A program made the translations under genes and the position numbers. 64,000 bases of DNA. Origin: Scilla litardierei (lineage: Eukaryota > Streptophyta > Magnoliopsida > Asparagales > Asparagaceae). The first letter of the stretch is position 1. Each line of letters starts with the position of its first letter. Positions 1 to 11,680 of this stretch are shown piece by piece. The stretch lies in the NCBI GenBank assembly GCA_030789695.1, contig CM061142.1:360616257-360680256 (forward strand), written 5' to 3'. The notes beneath the pieces are model-generated. The model did no database searches. It had not been told where the DNA came from and saw only the letters and a program-made list of their open reading frames with translations.

Positions 1-951
1 GGGACCTTTGATGATTCGAGTGAGGACACTTTGAGTAACGAAGAAGAGGATGCAAAGGAGGATACTCACGCATGCTTTGTAGCCATTGAGGCTCCTACTC
101 CAATCCCCTCCGGATTAAATGAAGAAGAGTTGGATGCTTGGCTCGACGCATACAACTCCTATGAGAATTCGTGCCTCATGGCTATGGAGGAGAAGTCATC
201 ATCAAGCTCTAGCAAGGATGATGATGATGTTGAGATCGAGGATGAAAAGATCTCATACGAGGAGCTCAAGAACAACTTCGACTTGGTCTCCGAAAAGGCT
301 AGTAAGTGCATCAACTCTTACAATAAATTAAAAGCAAAATATAAGATTGCTAAGAGTAGATTGCATGAACTAGATATTACAAGTGTAATTCATGATGGAA
401 GGCATGTTTATGACACTTGTGAGAGAGACACACTTCTCTCTCAAGTTAAAGAATTGAGTCTTACAAATGAAAATCTTGTTGCTCAAAACCTTGGCTTAGA
501 TTCTCACATTCACCAATTTACGTTGAAATGTAAAGAGGAATCCAGTAAGCTCATAAGCTTTGTGTATTCTAGGGATTCACTCCACGATTTGTTGGAAAAA
601 CAGCATCCGGTAAATCATATAGGAGGTTTGGGTTATATTCAAAATGTGGTACCCAAACCCACCTCTAATTCCTCTTATGGTGCAACTTCAAGAAATATTG
701 CTAAAGCACCAAAGAAGAATCACCATGCTTTCTTGTACAACAATAAAATCAACAAGAAACATGTAGATCACGAGGTAATAAAGAAGAATGAAAAATCTTC
801 ATTTTTTGCTAAGAAGCAAAATCCTCATTTTTTGCATGCCAAGAAATTCGTTTCTACACCTAAGCATGCCACATCCACCCCTCTTGCAAATGCAAACCCC
901 TTGCGTAGGAAATCCTTGAGATTATGGATTTCCACTAAGGTTAGTGTGTAA
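1..951 (+). pseudogene. Sirevirus gag, C-terminal part (5' cut by window edge)
   Basis: The frame is open from base 1 to a TAA at 949-951. The visible 316 residues begin with an acidic stretch (CLMA, poly-Ser, DDDD), then a helical, probably coiled-coil segment over roughly residues 80-190, then a Lys/His/Asn-rich basic tail. This acidic-coil-basic order is that of the gag C-terminal half of plant Sireviruses, where the product packs the RNA. There is no zinc knuckle in this frame. Just after the stop, 953-1052 still encodes a short WVWLPN-type tail known from the gag/protease junction of this lineage, so the TAA probably broke a longer frame. Family membership is an inference from composition and order, not from an alignment. 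Confidence 0.6.
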
Positions 952-1599
952 GAGAGGGATAGCTACATCAACTATCTGGTTAGGGATGCGATCACCACAT
1001 GTGATTACATTAGGAAATCAAACTCCTCTTGGGTTTGGTTGCCTAATGTATAGGTTCCTCACACATATGCATATTGCATGGGTATTGTGCTTGAATGTTT
1101 ATTTTTAGCATACCCATTGTTTGTGTGTGTTTCATGATTTTGAAAATATTTTCAAACTTTTTTCATGAAAATGGGGACCCTGGGGTTTATTGACATGCAT
1201 GCATTTTTTTATCCATGTGTATGTCAATGGGAGAGTTAATATGTTATATGTTTAAAGTATTTTAAGACATATTTTAACTCTCATTTCGTAGGTTATTTGA
1301 GATCATTATTTACATTTGGTTATTTTTGATCTCAAACCAAACCTCTTGTTTATTGCCAACATATTTCATGTTTTATTTGTTTTGGCAATATTCCTTGTGT
1401 ATCTTTGAAACTTGATTTTTCCATATCTATTGCTTTGATACACTTTATGCCCATGGCTCCATTAATTGTATAATTGGTATTAGATCCTAGAAGTTAAAAA
1501 TTGACCATTTCTATGATCTAGGGGGAGCATGGGATAGTGAATTGATACCCACTAAATTTTTCAATTTGGTATCATACATATCTTTATTTTCTTGCATAT

Positions 1600-1977
1600 T
1601 GTCACATCTTAATTAAGATGACAAATGGGGATATATTTGATGTCCACCTTTTTGACGATGTCAAGGGGGAGAGATATATGCATTATGTAAATATATATAG
1701 GGAGATATATTCATATGCATATGGGGAGAAATATATCTATGGGGAGAGATATATGGGATTAGATAAACCTTTCATGTTTGCATGATAGTATCTATTTCAA
1801 TTGGTTTATGTAATCCATGCCTATTATATGTCACCATGATCTTATTTGGTATAATGAGTATTTACTATTGTGTAGCTCATTGTTTAATTGGTGCATATAA
1901 GTAGGGGAGCTCATTAGCATTGTGCTTTAATTATTTGTATTTTACATAATGTGTGTCATCATCAAAAAGGTAGAGAT
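1600..1977 (+). promoter_or_regulatory. Purine-rich blocks and polypurine tract before 3' LTR
   Basis: TCAAGGGGGAGAG at 1661-1673 is followed by several GGGGAGAGATATAT-like blocks to about 1755. The presumed primary polypurine tract AAAAAGGTAGAGA lies directly before the LTR start TGTTGAG at 1978. Sireviruses are known for a conserved internal purine motif of the CAAGGGGGAGA type near the 3' end, which could prime a second plus strand. Confidence 0.5.
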
Positions 1978-3782
1978 TGTTGAGTATTGGTGTTTCATAC
2001 CAATCTTATTTTGATGATGATCACAACATTATGCTGTTGCTAATGACTCTCATGTTTTAGTCTCTCAGTTTTATTTCAAGAATATCTTTCTTGGAGACTA
2101 ATCACTTGGTGCAAGGATGGACATCAAGTGAAGAAGAACCATTGCTTGGACTCAAGGAGTGCCAAAGCTTGGAGATGATGGAGAGCAAACAAGGCATCAA
2201 GTTTGAAGACTTAGACTCTAAGGACAGCATTGTAATCCATGTAATTTACTTTATTACTTTCTCTCTCTTTTGAGTCTAGGATTAATGTAATGCCTTATTA
2301 GATAGTTTACTCATTCATGCATATGCATTTAACCATCTTAGTGAGCCTTAGGATTATCATAGAATCCAACCCAATATGTTCACTTTGTCCAAAGACTCAT
2401 TTGGAGTCTCTGGCTTTCCGTCAGTCGCCTGCTACAGTCGCCTGATATGCACAGCTCAAGTCAATATTTCAATTAACTCAAACTTGAGCTTTACGCACAG
2501 TCGACTACTAGTCAGTTCACAGTCGCATGTATATTTACAGTCGCATGTATATTGGTCACCAGTCGCCTGAGTAGCGTAAGTGCAATCTCTGCATCTCTCT
2601 GTTATTTCTCTATTTTATACAGCAGACGACTGATTAAGGTTTTACAGTCGCCTGACTAATTGACAGTCGACTGTATTATTAACATCAGTCGCCTATGTGC
2701 TTAACTGGAGAAAGAGTGCAGCTCTCTGTTTTATTCCATCCCCTGCAGCAGTCGCCTGCTAAAGGTTTTACATGTGCTTGTCCTATTCTCAGTCGACTGT
2801 ACTGTCTTCATCAGTCAACTGTACTGGCTCAGATTATAACCGTTGGATATTTTCTAGCCGTTGATCAGTGGACTGTCTTTTGATCATCAGTCGACTGTTC
2901 CTGTCGTTTTCACCCAGTTTCTAGCCGTTGATCAGTGGACTGTCTTTTGATCATCAGTCGACTGTTCCTGTCGTTTTCACCCAGTTTCTAGCCGTTGCAG
3001 AATCGATTCTTTGGCTGTTTTCTTGGGTTTTGGAGTTTGATATAGGGCTCCTATATATATGAGTGTGCTGCCATCTCTTATACTTCTTGATGCAATTGAA
3101 TATCTCAAGAGATCCATAAGTAACTCACAAACTCCCTCAATTCCCTCTCAAGAGCTCTCATTCTTCTTCATGCATTGAAGTCCAGCTCAAGGGAATTCAC
3201 CCAAGTGCTTTCAAGCATATCTCAACACTTGGAGATCCTCTTCCATGCCTTGCATCCATTCATGAGTAAGCATCTCAAGGCATACGTAAGAGTATTTACT
3301 TTACTTGGTGAATTTGTGTCTCTAATTCTCTTTGTGGGAATTAGATCTTTCTCTCTTTGTGGGAGGTTGTCTTTTTGTGGAAATAGGATACTCTCTTTGT
3401 GGGAGTAACTCTCTTTGCAGGAGTTTAGTGTCCTAGTGTAGGGCTAACCCTAATTCTCTGAGTGGGAGTTAGTGATTCTCTGTGTGGAAGTCTTGATCCT
3501 CGTTTAGGATTGGTTGGGTCCTTGTGTAGGGCACAAATCCTCTTTGTGGGGTATCTTCTTGTGAGAATTGTATTCACTTCTCTGTGTGGGAATATAGTGG
3601 ATATTTGGTGTGACTGGATGTACCCAAGTTTGGGGAACTAGGGTAATTCCTTGTGTTTGCGTTTGGATTTTTTGTGCCTTTTAATTCCTCTTGCATTTAT
3701 AATTCCGCATTTGCAAGTTAAATTTCAATTGGACAATTTTATTGCCATTACACTATTCATCCCCACTCTAGTGTGTGTTGTT
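1978..3782 (+). repeat. Sirevirus 3' LTR
   Basis: The LTR begins TGTTGAGTATTGG, directly after the purine tract. The second Sirevirus in this window has a 3' LTR that also begins TGTTAAATATTGAG. It holds a palindrome-rich region (2405-2990), a TATA-like CTATATATATG at about 3051 and a GTGGGA-rich repeat stretch (3340-3600). It ends near CTATTCATCCCC and CTCTAGTG. The 3' border is approximate. Its length of about 1.8 kb is long even for Sirevirus LTRs. Confidence 0.6.
2405..2990 (+). repeat. Array of CAGTCGCCTG / CAGTCGACTG motifs in LTR
   Basis: At least a dozen near-palindromic decamers of the CAGTCGMCTG type are spread upstream of the TATA-like site. The last part is a direct tandem duplication of 67 bp (2854-2920 and 2921-2987, with a third partial start at 2988). 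The placement suggests LTR promoter or binding elements, which is inference. Confidence 0.7.
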
Positions 3783-6647
3783 AGTATTGCAAGGGTAAGG
3801 CGATCCTTACTAAGATGAGAAAGCAAAATTGAGTGCGGGAGAAGTGTGAAAGACGTCGTGGGTGCAAAACAACAGAAATGTATCGGACGAGTGCATGTGA
3901 TGCATGTATGCATGCATGGATGTGCGTGGTTGTGCGTAGGGAGAGCCATGCTAGTGTGAAAGGGGTTAGCGGTCAATGGCAACCCGTAAATTTTTAGAAA
4001 GGTAAGGGGCAAAACGGTCATTTGGACTAAAGCTGCTGTGTGTACATCCTAAAGTGGTGTGTGCATAAAGTAATGGAAAACTTGTAAATACCTAGATGAT
4101 GGAGGGGTATTTTGGTCATTTAACTAAGTGCATGCTTATCCTAGATAGGGTTCTAGTAATAGACATTTTAGGAGAACTTTCTCCTTTCTTCTTTACTTTT
4201 CTTTTCTTTTCTCCTTCCATTTTCTTTTCCCATTTTTCCCCTCACCATGGCCAGCCAAACCCCTTCTATTTTTCCCTTATTTTCCAAATGAAAACCCTAA
4301 TTCCTATTTACAAATAGAAGGAATCTATGCTTGCTTGAAGAGAGAAGAAGATGGAGAAGAAAGAAAGAGGAAGAGAAGAGGAAATTAAGCTTTTTGAGGT
4401 AGGAATCCTCTTGGATTGGGAATTCCATTAAATTGATTTATGCTATTATGTTTTTATAGCATGTTTTAATTAATATGTATTAGAGATGGTGAAAATTCAT
4501 GAGCCATGTTTCAATTTCACAAATTATCCATTGAAATTCTTAGCAAAAACAACCCCTTTGAAATCCTGAAATTTTGTTGTGTGTTGTTTCTGTAATCCTG
4601 GTTACTGTAGCTCGAATTTTGTTTGGAAAAAAATATAAGCTTGTAGATATTGAAGTTCTACCCGAAAATCATATAAATTTTGATATATGTTCAATTCTGA
4701 ATTTAGGAGCAAAAATTTTATCTTTACAACATGTCTGTTTGATTTTCAGTTTTGACACAGTTTAGCAAAATTGACCTAAACACCTGCATGCACAATGGAA
4801 TTTTATGTTCTTAGTCTTGTTGGAAAGTTAACAAGTTTTTCTAAAATTTCATCACGGTGCTTATATGTCGAATTTATGGTTGCAACATGCCCAAAATTGG
4901 CTTTCAATACAGACCCTGAAATCTGTCTGAAAAAAAGATTTGACACACTTTACCAAATAATTCTCTATAAATCACATACCTAATATTTTTACATGAAATT
5001 TTATCTGTGAATCCAAAACTGCCATATCTTCAACTTTTATTTAGATTGTTTTGTCAAATTCCAAAGATAAAAAAATGAAATGTATTGATCTTTATGGATG
5101 TCCTAACAATTCCGGTAAGCTGGAGTGTTGGTTGAATATTGAATCGTGTGGTGATGGTAATTTTCCATTCCATTATGCATGGATGTTGTGCTACTAAAGG
5201 AATGCTTAGTTATGCTGTTGTTATTACATTTGATAATGTGACAATGTTCGTTTCTATGGTGCCTGCCACATGTTTGTTGAAATGCCCCAATGAATGTGAA
5301 GTTAAAGAAACATGCGAATTGAGCCTACATGCTCTTGTATCAAGAACCATGTTATGAATTGTAATGTTGTGAGACATGTATGGCATGATTTCATAAGTGA
5401 TGTATCAATGAGTTGTGGTGGAGGGCATGTCACTTTGGTGCATGACCCATGTTGATATGTGACGTGGTTGAGATGGAGGGCATGACACATAGGTGCATGA
5501 CCCATATCGATATGAATGAGAAACATTGACACTGTGAAACCATCTTATAAGATGACTTATGATGTTTAACTGATGATTTAGAATGTCTCAGTCCTCTCTA
5601 TGGAGGGTGAGTTAGCAAAACCCGGGTTTTAGGTGGGATTTGAGTAAATTGTGGATATGAGGCCTGGACTGAGAAGTTGGGGGAAATGATTATGCGATAT
5701 GCGATATTTATACCCACTCGTCTTTACCGAGAGTGGAGGGGACATATGGAGGTTGTATTATTTTGTGGAGAGCCTCACTCCTGCCAGGGACGGTGGAGCT
5801 GAGAGGCCCGGTGTCGTACAGTGCCCGTGTCCACTGCACCGTGTGCTATATTCATCCCAAATTTGGGGTGAATTACAGGTCCTGGTATCACACAGTTTAC
5901 CCAAGTTCCAATTAATTCAATTATAAAATAATAAAATAAGAATTTTGCGTGTTACTCCTTTTGCTAGCAGTACTTCCCTTTTTCTTTACTTGCTTCACCG
6001 GTGGCACTATGTTATGCTTCTGACACTTGTGATTTCCCTTTTAAATTGTGGTTGCATGAATATTTGTATCGTTATTCGTGCTAACTCTTTTCTTGCAGCA
6101 GCTCGACATTGGACCGCAGGTATGATCCCCTTACTTAGATATTTACTTTTCATTATGTTACTTAGTTTGCATGCCTTATTTTCCTTACCATGTCTTGTGG
6201 ATTAATAACCTTAGAACGGCGTTCCAAATCCAAGTTAGTTCCTACTGGGACACGCATTGACGTGCTCCCCCTTATTTTTCAGGTAGCAAGGTCAGCATGG
6301 TTAGAGGTGACTTAGAGTTGGGTTTCAGGGGTAGCACTTGGTGTGAGCTGTAATTGTGGTATGACATGGTTGTTTTGGGAGGTGGAGAGTGATGGTGCAT
6401 GTGTAGTGGTGTTTCTGGACAATGTGCATTAATGAAAGTTGATATATATGATATGTGGTTGTTGATCCATGTTATTTATGGGATTGTTTGATATTACTGT
6501 AGAGCTTCACTTGTACTATCCCAGCATGTGCACAGTGGCCTGCTTGTTCAGTTTCTCCTTTCTCTTTCTTTTTCTCTATCATCACCCTCACTCTTCAGGA
6601 TACGTGAAAAAAAAATTTCTTGGTATTCAGGGGAACGGGGCGTGACA
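3779..6647 (+). repeat. Probable Ty3 (Tekay/Del-like) LTR sequence
   Basis: No gene is seen in this 2.9-kb stretch. It starts TGTTAGTATTGC and ends GGGGCGTGACA. It contains GTAAGGCGATCCTTAC, a CT-rich block at 4170-4260 and GGCCCGGTGTCG with CCCGTGTCCACTGCACC near 5808-5850. These are features of the long LTRs of the Tekay/Del clade. A 55-bp imperfect tandem repeat (GAGGGCATG blocks at 5421 and 5476) lies inside. No target duplication matches at its edges and no second LTR is present, so it is a solo or truncated LTR at best. Confidence 0.4.
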
Positions 6648-6659
6648 TCTCCCCTCCTA

Positions 6660-8416
6660 AACCCCCCTGAAGTGGAAAATATAGGAGAAATATCATTAAA
6701 CTATGTACGTACTGGGGAGGTACTGGACAAAAAAAGCACAATCATCGATGATAACTTTGCGCTCATTATTACCAATCACGTCACTGAATACGACGATGAG
6801 ACCGATCCACGCTCTCTAGCAGAATGTAAACGCAGAGAGGATTGCCAAAGTGGAACGATGCAATAGGAGTAGAGCTGGACTCACTCTCGAAGCGCAAAGT
6901 TTTTGGACCTGTAGTCCTAACACCGAAGGGTGTTAAACCTGTGGGATATAAATGGGTATTATAAGAAAAAGAAACGAAAATAATGAGATCGTACGCTACA
7001 AAGCGCGCCTTATTGCACAAGGCTTTTCCCAAAGACCAGGAATAGACTATGATGATACATATTCCTCGGTCATGAATGCGATCACTTTTCGTTTCATTAT
7101 TAGCCTAACTACTACGGAAGGCCTGTATATGCAGCTCATGAACGTTGTGACTGCATACCTATATGGAAATATAGATTAGGATATCTATATTAGACTTTCG
7201 GACGGATATAAACTACCGACAAAAATGACAGAAAGACCTCGGGATGTCTATTCTGTCAAACTCCAAAGATCACTGTATGGTCTAAAACAGTCGGGGAAAA
7301 TGTGGTATAACAAACTCAGTGAATTCCTAGTGCAACAAGGATTCACAACTAATGAAGTCTGCCCTTGCATCTTTATAAGAGCAAAGGGAACATGATTCGT
7401 AATTATTGCCGTCAACGTAGACAACTTAAACCTCATCGGATCTCCTAAAGAGATAGTTGAGATATCCAAAAGACTCACACAGACTTTTGAGATGAAAGAC
7501 TTTGGCAAAACAAAGTTCTGCCTAGGCTTACAAATCAAACACCTAAGCGGAGGAATCCTGTTACACCAGTCCACATATACAAAGAAGTTGCTGAAAAACT
7601 TCCTTATGGACAAATGTCATCCGCTTACTATACCAATGGTTGTCAGATCATTGGATGTCAATACGGACTCCTTCCGACCGCTGGAAGAAGGGGAGGAAGC
7701 ACTGGGTCCCGAAGTACCCTACCTGAGTGCAATTGGAGCACTCCTATACCTGGAAAACTGCACGTGTCCCGATATAGCGTTCGCAGTTAATCTGCTAACC
7801 AGATACAGTTCAGCGCCCTCAAAGCGCCACTGGAATGGAGTGAAGCACCTTCTACGCTACTTTCAAGGGTCAGTTGACCTGGGAGTATACTTCAAGAAAG
7901 GCGTATCCTCCAACTTAGTTGGTTATGCAGATGCATGATACAGGTCTGGCCCACACACCGCAAAGTCCCAGACCGGCTTCGTACTCACATACGGTCGAAC
8001 AGCCATCTCATGGAGATCTGTGAAGCAGACTTCCACAGCAATCTCATCCAACCACTCCGAGCTCATTGCGATCCATGAAGCTAGCAGAGAATGCTTTTGG
8101 CTTCGTTCAGTCTCCACCACATCCTCGTGACTACCGGCCTGAAGACAGGAGATCTTGGACCAACCACTATGTATGAAGACAATGCTGCCTGCATAGCTCA
8201 ACTACGAGATGGCTACATCAAAGGTGACAGGACGAAACACATTTCCCCCAAACTCTTCTAGACGCATGAACAACAACTAGACAACCAGATCGACATCCAG
8301 CAGATCCAGTCTTGCAACAACCTGGCAAATCTATTTATTAAAGCTTTACCTCGTTGTACATTTAGAAAACTTGTATTAGAGATTGGGATGAGACAGTTGA
8401 AAGACCTACAAGCCTG
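6660..8416 (+). pseudogene. Copia RT-RNase H pseudogene
   Basis: Relative to the second copy this reading frame is disabled at many points. There are stops at about 6962 and 7178, another where GGA became TGA near 7936 and another where TGG became TAG near 8262, plus frame changes. The RT catalytic motif, YVDD in the other copy, reads NVDN here (about 7412), so the enzyme would be dead even if translated. RNase H follows (YADA motif at about 7924), and the C-terminal helices end at the TGA at 8414-8416. This is an old, decayed relative of the element at 15.6 kb. Confidence 0.85.
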
Positions 8417-8771
8417 AAGCTTGTACACATCAGGAAGAGTTAATGTTGAGTTGTACTCTTTTTTCCTTGGCTATTGATTTTTCACAGTGGGTTTTCCGTA
8501 GCAAAAGGTTTTAACGAGGCATCCACATCAGCTCTGGATCCAGAAGTATCCACCTCTGATGATATCCATCGATCAGGGGAAGTTACAGAGACTTGTACTC
8601 TTTTCCCTTAGCCACTGGTTTTTCCCACTGGGTTTTCCATGGCAAATGTTTTGACGAGGCAAGAACTCTTGCCTTAGGATCCAGAAGTATCCATACCCCC
8701 ATAGTCAGATAAACTCTATGAACCCTGAAGCACTCATATACGGCTTACAACAATGGATGGATAAGGGCAAG

Positions 8772-8883
8772 TGTTATAAACAGACTTTTGTAGGCCCATT
8801 TGTATATTGGGTATCCATCAATTATGTAACCATACTTCTATAAATACAGGATTACGGATTCCGTAGCCACCAAGTTTACAACA
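8772..8883 (+). repeat. Copia 3' LTR, 112 bp
   Basis: It begins TGTTATAAAC and ends GTTTACAACA, with CTATAAATACAGG as TATA region. It has the same length and ends as the LTR pair at 15598-15709 and 22039-22150, with more substitutions. Copia LTRs this short are unusual. Confidence 0.9.
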
Positions 8884-9439
8884 AGTACATGCTTATATTA
8901 AAACAGTTTGCATAAAATCAACCGAGGCACTGACACACTAGTTATTGAATGATACAAATAATCTCTTAGAATCTATTTTAATGACGAGAATCTTTATAAT
9001 AAACATAGAAAGAAATGAAAACCTTAAATCAGGCACGGTCCAAAAATAGCAATCAACAAATTATTAAGGAAAGAAACCACGGAGCTGGAATCAAGGAGCC
9101 AGAGAACTTTCATTAAGATTGCGGCCACGTGTTAAGCGCTCATCGTACTCGATGGTAATACCAAAAGAAAACACACACAAACTAATTTTGTTTTCAGATA
9201 CAAATTTCACATTAGGGATGCAGCAAAGATCCAAAAAGAGTAATAAATAGAAAATAAAGAAGGGAGCAGGCACCAGGATGATGTGCAACCTGGCAAATTT
9301 CCATACCCCTCCTCCTCCCCCCTCTCCCTCATCATCCAACGTTTCCATTTTTTTTGTGTTTTCACCAAATTTGTCAAATAAATCAGATTAAAAAGTGAAA
9401 CCTTGGCATTTCTTTTGGGTATTTAATCGGCATTGCAAG
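8884..9439. other. Upstream region of the DUF604 gene
   Basis: About 550 bp between the copia LTR and the glycosyltransferase start codon. AT-rich, with a CT-rich tract (CCTCCTCCCC at about 9309) and ATTTAATCGGCATTGC just before the ATG. It probably holds the promoter and 5' UTR. No clear TATA box can be chosen with confidence. Confidence 0.4.
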
Positions 9440-11138
9440 ATGAAAGGAGGCGGTGGAAACTACAACCACGGCCACAAAAACTCCTCCTCCGACGGCAACA
9501 TCGGCAAGCACTGGGCCGCTGCGGCGGCCCACGGCAAGCCCGCCGCCGCCTTATCCCCAACGAAGCTCATCATCCCCCTCATCCTCTTCCTCTCCTCCAT
9601 CTACTTCCTCTACATCCTCTCCCTCATCTTCACTTCCCCTTCATGCCCCCTCCCCGACGCCGCCACCTCCAAATCTTCCCTCTCCGTCGTCCACATCTCC
9701 AACGCCTCCGCCCCTCCGCCGCCTGTTTCAACAAATGCCGTACAAGAGCTTGTGGATGAGGCGGCCGCGGCCGCGACGACGCTGGATCACATTGTGTTCG
9801 GCATCGCGGCATCGGCCAACCTGTGGGACAAGCGCAAGGAGTACATCAAGATCTGGTGGCGGCCCAGGAAGATGCGGGGCTACGTGTGGCTCGACAAGGC
9901 CGTCAAGGAGATGAGATCCCGATCCTCCTCTTCCCCACTGCCGGAGCTCCGAATCTCCGGCGACACCTCCAAGTTCCCTTACACCCACCGCCAGGGCCAC
10001 CGCTCCGCCATCCGGATCTCCCGCATCGTCTCCGAGACCTTCCGCCTCGGCCTCCCCAACGTCAGGTGGTTCGTAATGGGCGACGACGACACCGTCTTCT
10101 TCGCCGACAACCTCGTGCGCGTTCTGAACAAGTTCGACCACCGGCAGCCCTACTACATCGGATCCCTATCCGAAAGCCACCTCCAAAACATCTTTTTCTC
10201 CTACGGCATGGCCTACGGCGGCGGCGGGTTCGCCATCAGCCGGCCTCTGGCGGAGGCGCTGGCCAAGATGCAGGACGGATGCCTGCATCGGTACCCGGCA
10301 TTGTACGGCAGCGACGATCGGATCCAGGCCTGCATGGCCGAGCTCGGCGTCCCGTTAACGAAGCACCCAGGGTTCCATCAGTACGACGTCTACGGCGATC
10401 TACTCGGCCTGCTCGCCTCCCATCCAATCGCTCCACTCGTGACCATCCACCACCTAGACGTCGTCGAGCCGATATTCCCCAAAATGTCGCGGCCCGCCGC
10501 GGTCGGAAAGCTATTCGACGGCCCAGTCCGTCTAGACTCGGCCGGAGTGATCCAGCAGTCGATCTGCTACGAGACCGAGAAGCGGTGGACGGTGTCGGTG
10601 TCGTGGGGGTTTGTGGTGCAGATAACGAAAGGGATCATGTCGCCGAGGGAGATGGAGATGCCAGCCAGAACCTTTCTGAATTGGTACAAGCGAGCGGATT
10701 TCACCGCGTACGCTTTCAACACCCGGCCTGTGGCTCGTAGCCCTTGCCAGCGCCCTTTCTTCTATTATCTCGATTCCGCGAGGTCCGACAGCAGGCTCGG
10801 CACGACGGTGACGGAGTACGTCCGGCATCGGGAGAAGCGGCCGCCGTGCAAGTGGAAGATGGAGGATCCGTCCGAGTACGTGGATCGGATCGTCGTCCAC
10901 AAGAAACCCGACCCGGGTCTCTGGGAGAGGGTAGGTGCATTTTCACTGCCAAGTAATTATTGTTTGTGTGTTCATTAATTAATTGACTTGATTTGTCACT
11001 TTTTTTTATATAAAAAAATGGCAGTCGCCGAGGAGGAATTGCTGCAGATTGAAGCCGGTGACGTCGAAGAAAGGGGCGAGGACGATGAGCATTGATGTGG
11101 GGGTGTGCAGACCGGACGAGATCAGCCGGAGGTCGTAG
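9440..11138 (+). CDS. DUF604 / GT31-type glycosyltransferase (beta-1,3-glycosyltransferase-like), two exons
   Basis: Exon 1 is 9440-10930 and exon 2 is 11025-11138, joined by a 94-bp GT-AG intron (AGG|GTAGGT ... TGGCAG|TCG) in phase 0. The product has 534 residues. The frame is open upstream to 9395 but without an ATG there; the first ATG is at 9440 in good context (AAGATGA). The protein has a short basic N-terminus, one membrane anchor at about residues 43-65 (PLILFLSSIYFLYILSLIF) and a Pro/Ser-rich stem. A fringe-like domain follows from about residue 110, with the metal/nucleotide-sugar motif GDDDTVFF (DDD at 215-217) and GGGGFAIS further on. Exon 2 supplies the family's Cys pair (PRRNCC) and the SIDVGVCRPDE-type end. 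Plant DUF604 proteins are predicted Golgi type II glycosyltransferases; the acceptor is unknown. The exon is very rich in G+C at third positions, unlike its AT-rich surroundings. It is the one gene in the window without visible damage. Confidence 0.93.
10931..11024 (+). other. Intron of the DUF604 gene
   Basis: 94 bp, GTAGGT donor, T-rich stretch (TTTTTTTTATATAAAAAAATGGCAG region) and CAG acceptor. Reading through it gives a stop after 16 codons without the conserved C-terminus, whereas splicing restores the PRRNCC end in phase 0. Confidence 0.85.
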
Positions 11139-11439
11139 TGACGACCGATAAATTGAAACTTCTTCTCGTGTCTGTTTGCAAAAGATTGATTGCAAATCTG
11201 CATCTTGTATCTCCTTCCCCTCTCTCTAGAAAAACAAAAACAAAATTTTGCAAAAATTTTAGATTTATAGTTGTGCATACTGCCATTGTAGCTAAAATTA
11301 TTACGCGTATCCAATTTTTAATTCTCAGTTGGCCATTGTAGATTGATTGCTACTGTGCTCTATGTGGAGAGTAGATGTTGAAATCAGAGTTCACGAGGGG
11401 CCCAAAATCATTTCAGTGTCGTTGGTTTGCATTATTTAT
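11139..11439. other. 3' flank of the DUF604 gene
   Basis: About 300 bp, presumably 3' UTR and downstream spacer. T- and A-rich, no further gene. It ends at the 8-bp target duplication TTATTTAT (11432-11439) of the next element. Confidence 0.4.
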
Positions 11440-11590
11440 GAGCCGTGCTATCTGCACCGCACACGGTGCGGTGCAGACACGGAAACAAATGGTGAAGCAA
11501 ACGTGGGGCCTGCTCCAGACACGTTGTGCAGACACGGACACAGCCCACATAAGCGTGAAAAGATCGACGAGACGGCACGTAAAAAAATAT
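11440..11590 (+). repeat. Left terminal inverted repeat
   Basis: It pairs with 13427-13576 with roughly 85-90% identity by eye. Its outer 40 bp form their own hairpin around CTGCACCGCACACGGTGCGG, so each arm also folds on itself. Confidence 0.85.
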
Positions 11591-11680
11591 TTTTTTAAAA
11601 CTTATTTCAAAAATAAAGACCTACGCCTCGCAAACAAAGGCTCAGCTTTCCTTTCTCGTCGTGCTCTCAATCCTGCCCCA

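Larger units (their letters stand above)
1..3782 (+). mobile_element. Sirevirus-type Ty1/copia retrotransposon, 3' part, pol-less
   Basis: The window opens inside the element. It holds the end of gag (1-951 and a remnant to 1052), then about 900 bp of non-coding AT-rich sequence with repeated purine blocks, a polypurine tract and a long 3' LTR. No protease, integrase, RT or RNase H is encoded between gag and the LTR, so this copy has lost pol and could move only with help from another element. The assignment rests on the gag type, the GGGGGAGA purine blocks upstream of the LTR and the 1.8-kb LTR, all typical of plant Sireviruses. The right border is uncertain by a few bases because another LTR-like sequence follows directly. 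Confidence 0.75.
6648..8883 (+). mobile_element. 5'-truncated short-LTR Ty1/copia element
   Basis: Homology to the complete copia element at 15598-22150 starts abruptly at about 6648 (matching about 19917) and runs through RT, RNase H, the 3' untranslated region and a 3' LTR of 112 bp. Gag, protease and integrase are absent. The 5' break coincides with the end of the preceding LTR-like sequence (GTGACA at 6642-6647), which suggests that insertion or recombination removed the left part. Confidence 0.85.

Noticed and set aside
4096..6205. Scattered 60-86 codon frames
   Set aside because: No conserved domains, AT-rich LTR-like surroundings, lengths expected by chance.
9395..9439. Longer start of the glycosyltransferase, 15 codons upstream
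   Set aside because: The codon at 9395 is GTG, not ATG; the first in-frame ATG is at 9440 and has a good context.
9453..10900. Several long open frames on both strands within the glycosyltransferase exon
   Set aside because: They are low-complexity Pro/Arg-rich shadows of the GC-rich exon. Only one frame carries the DUF604 motifs.
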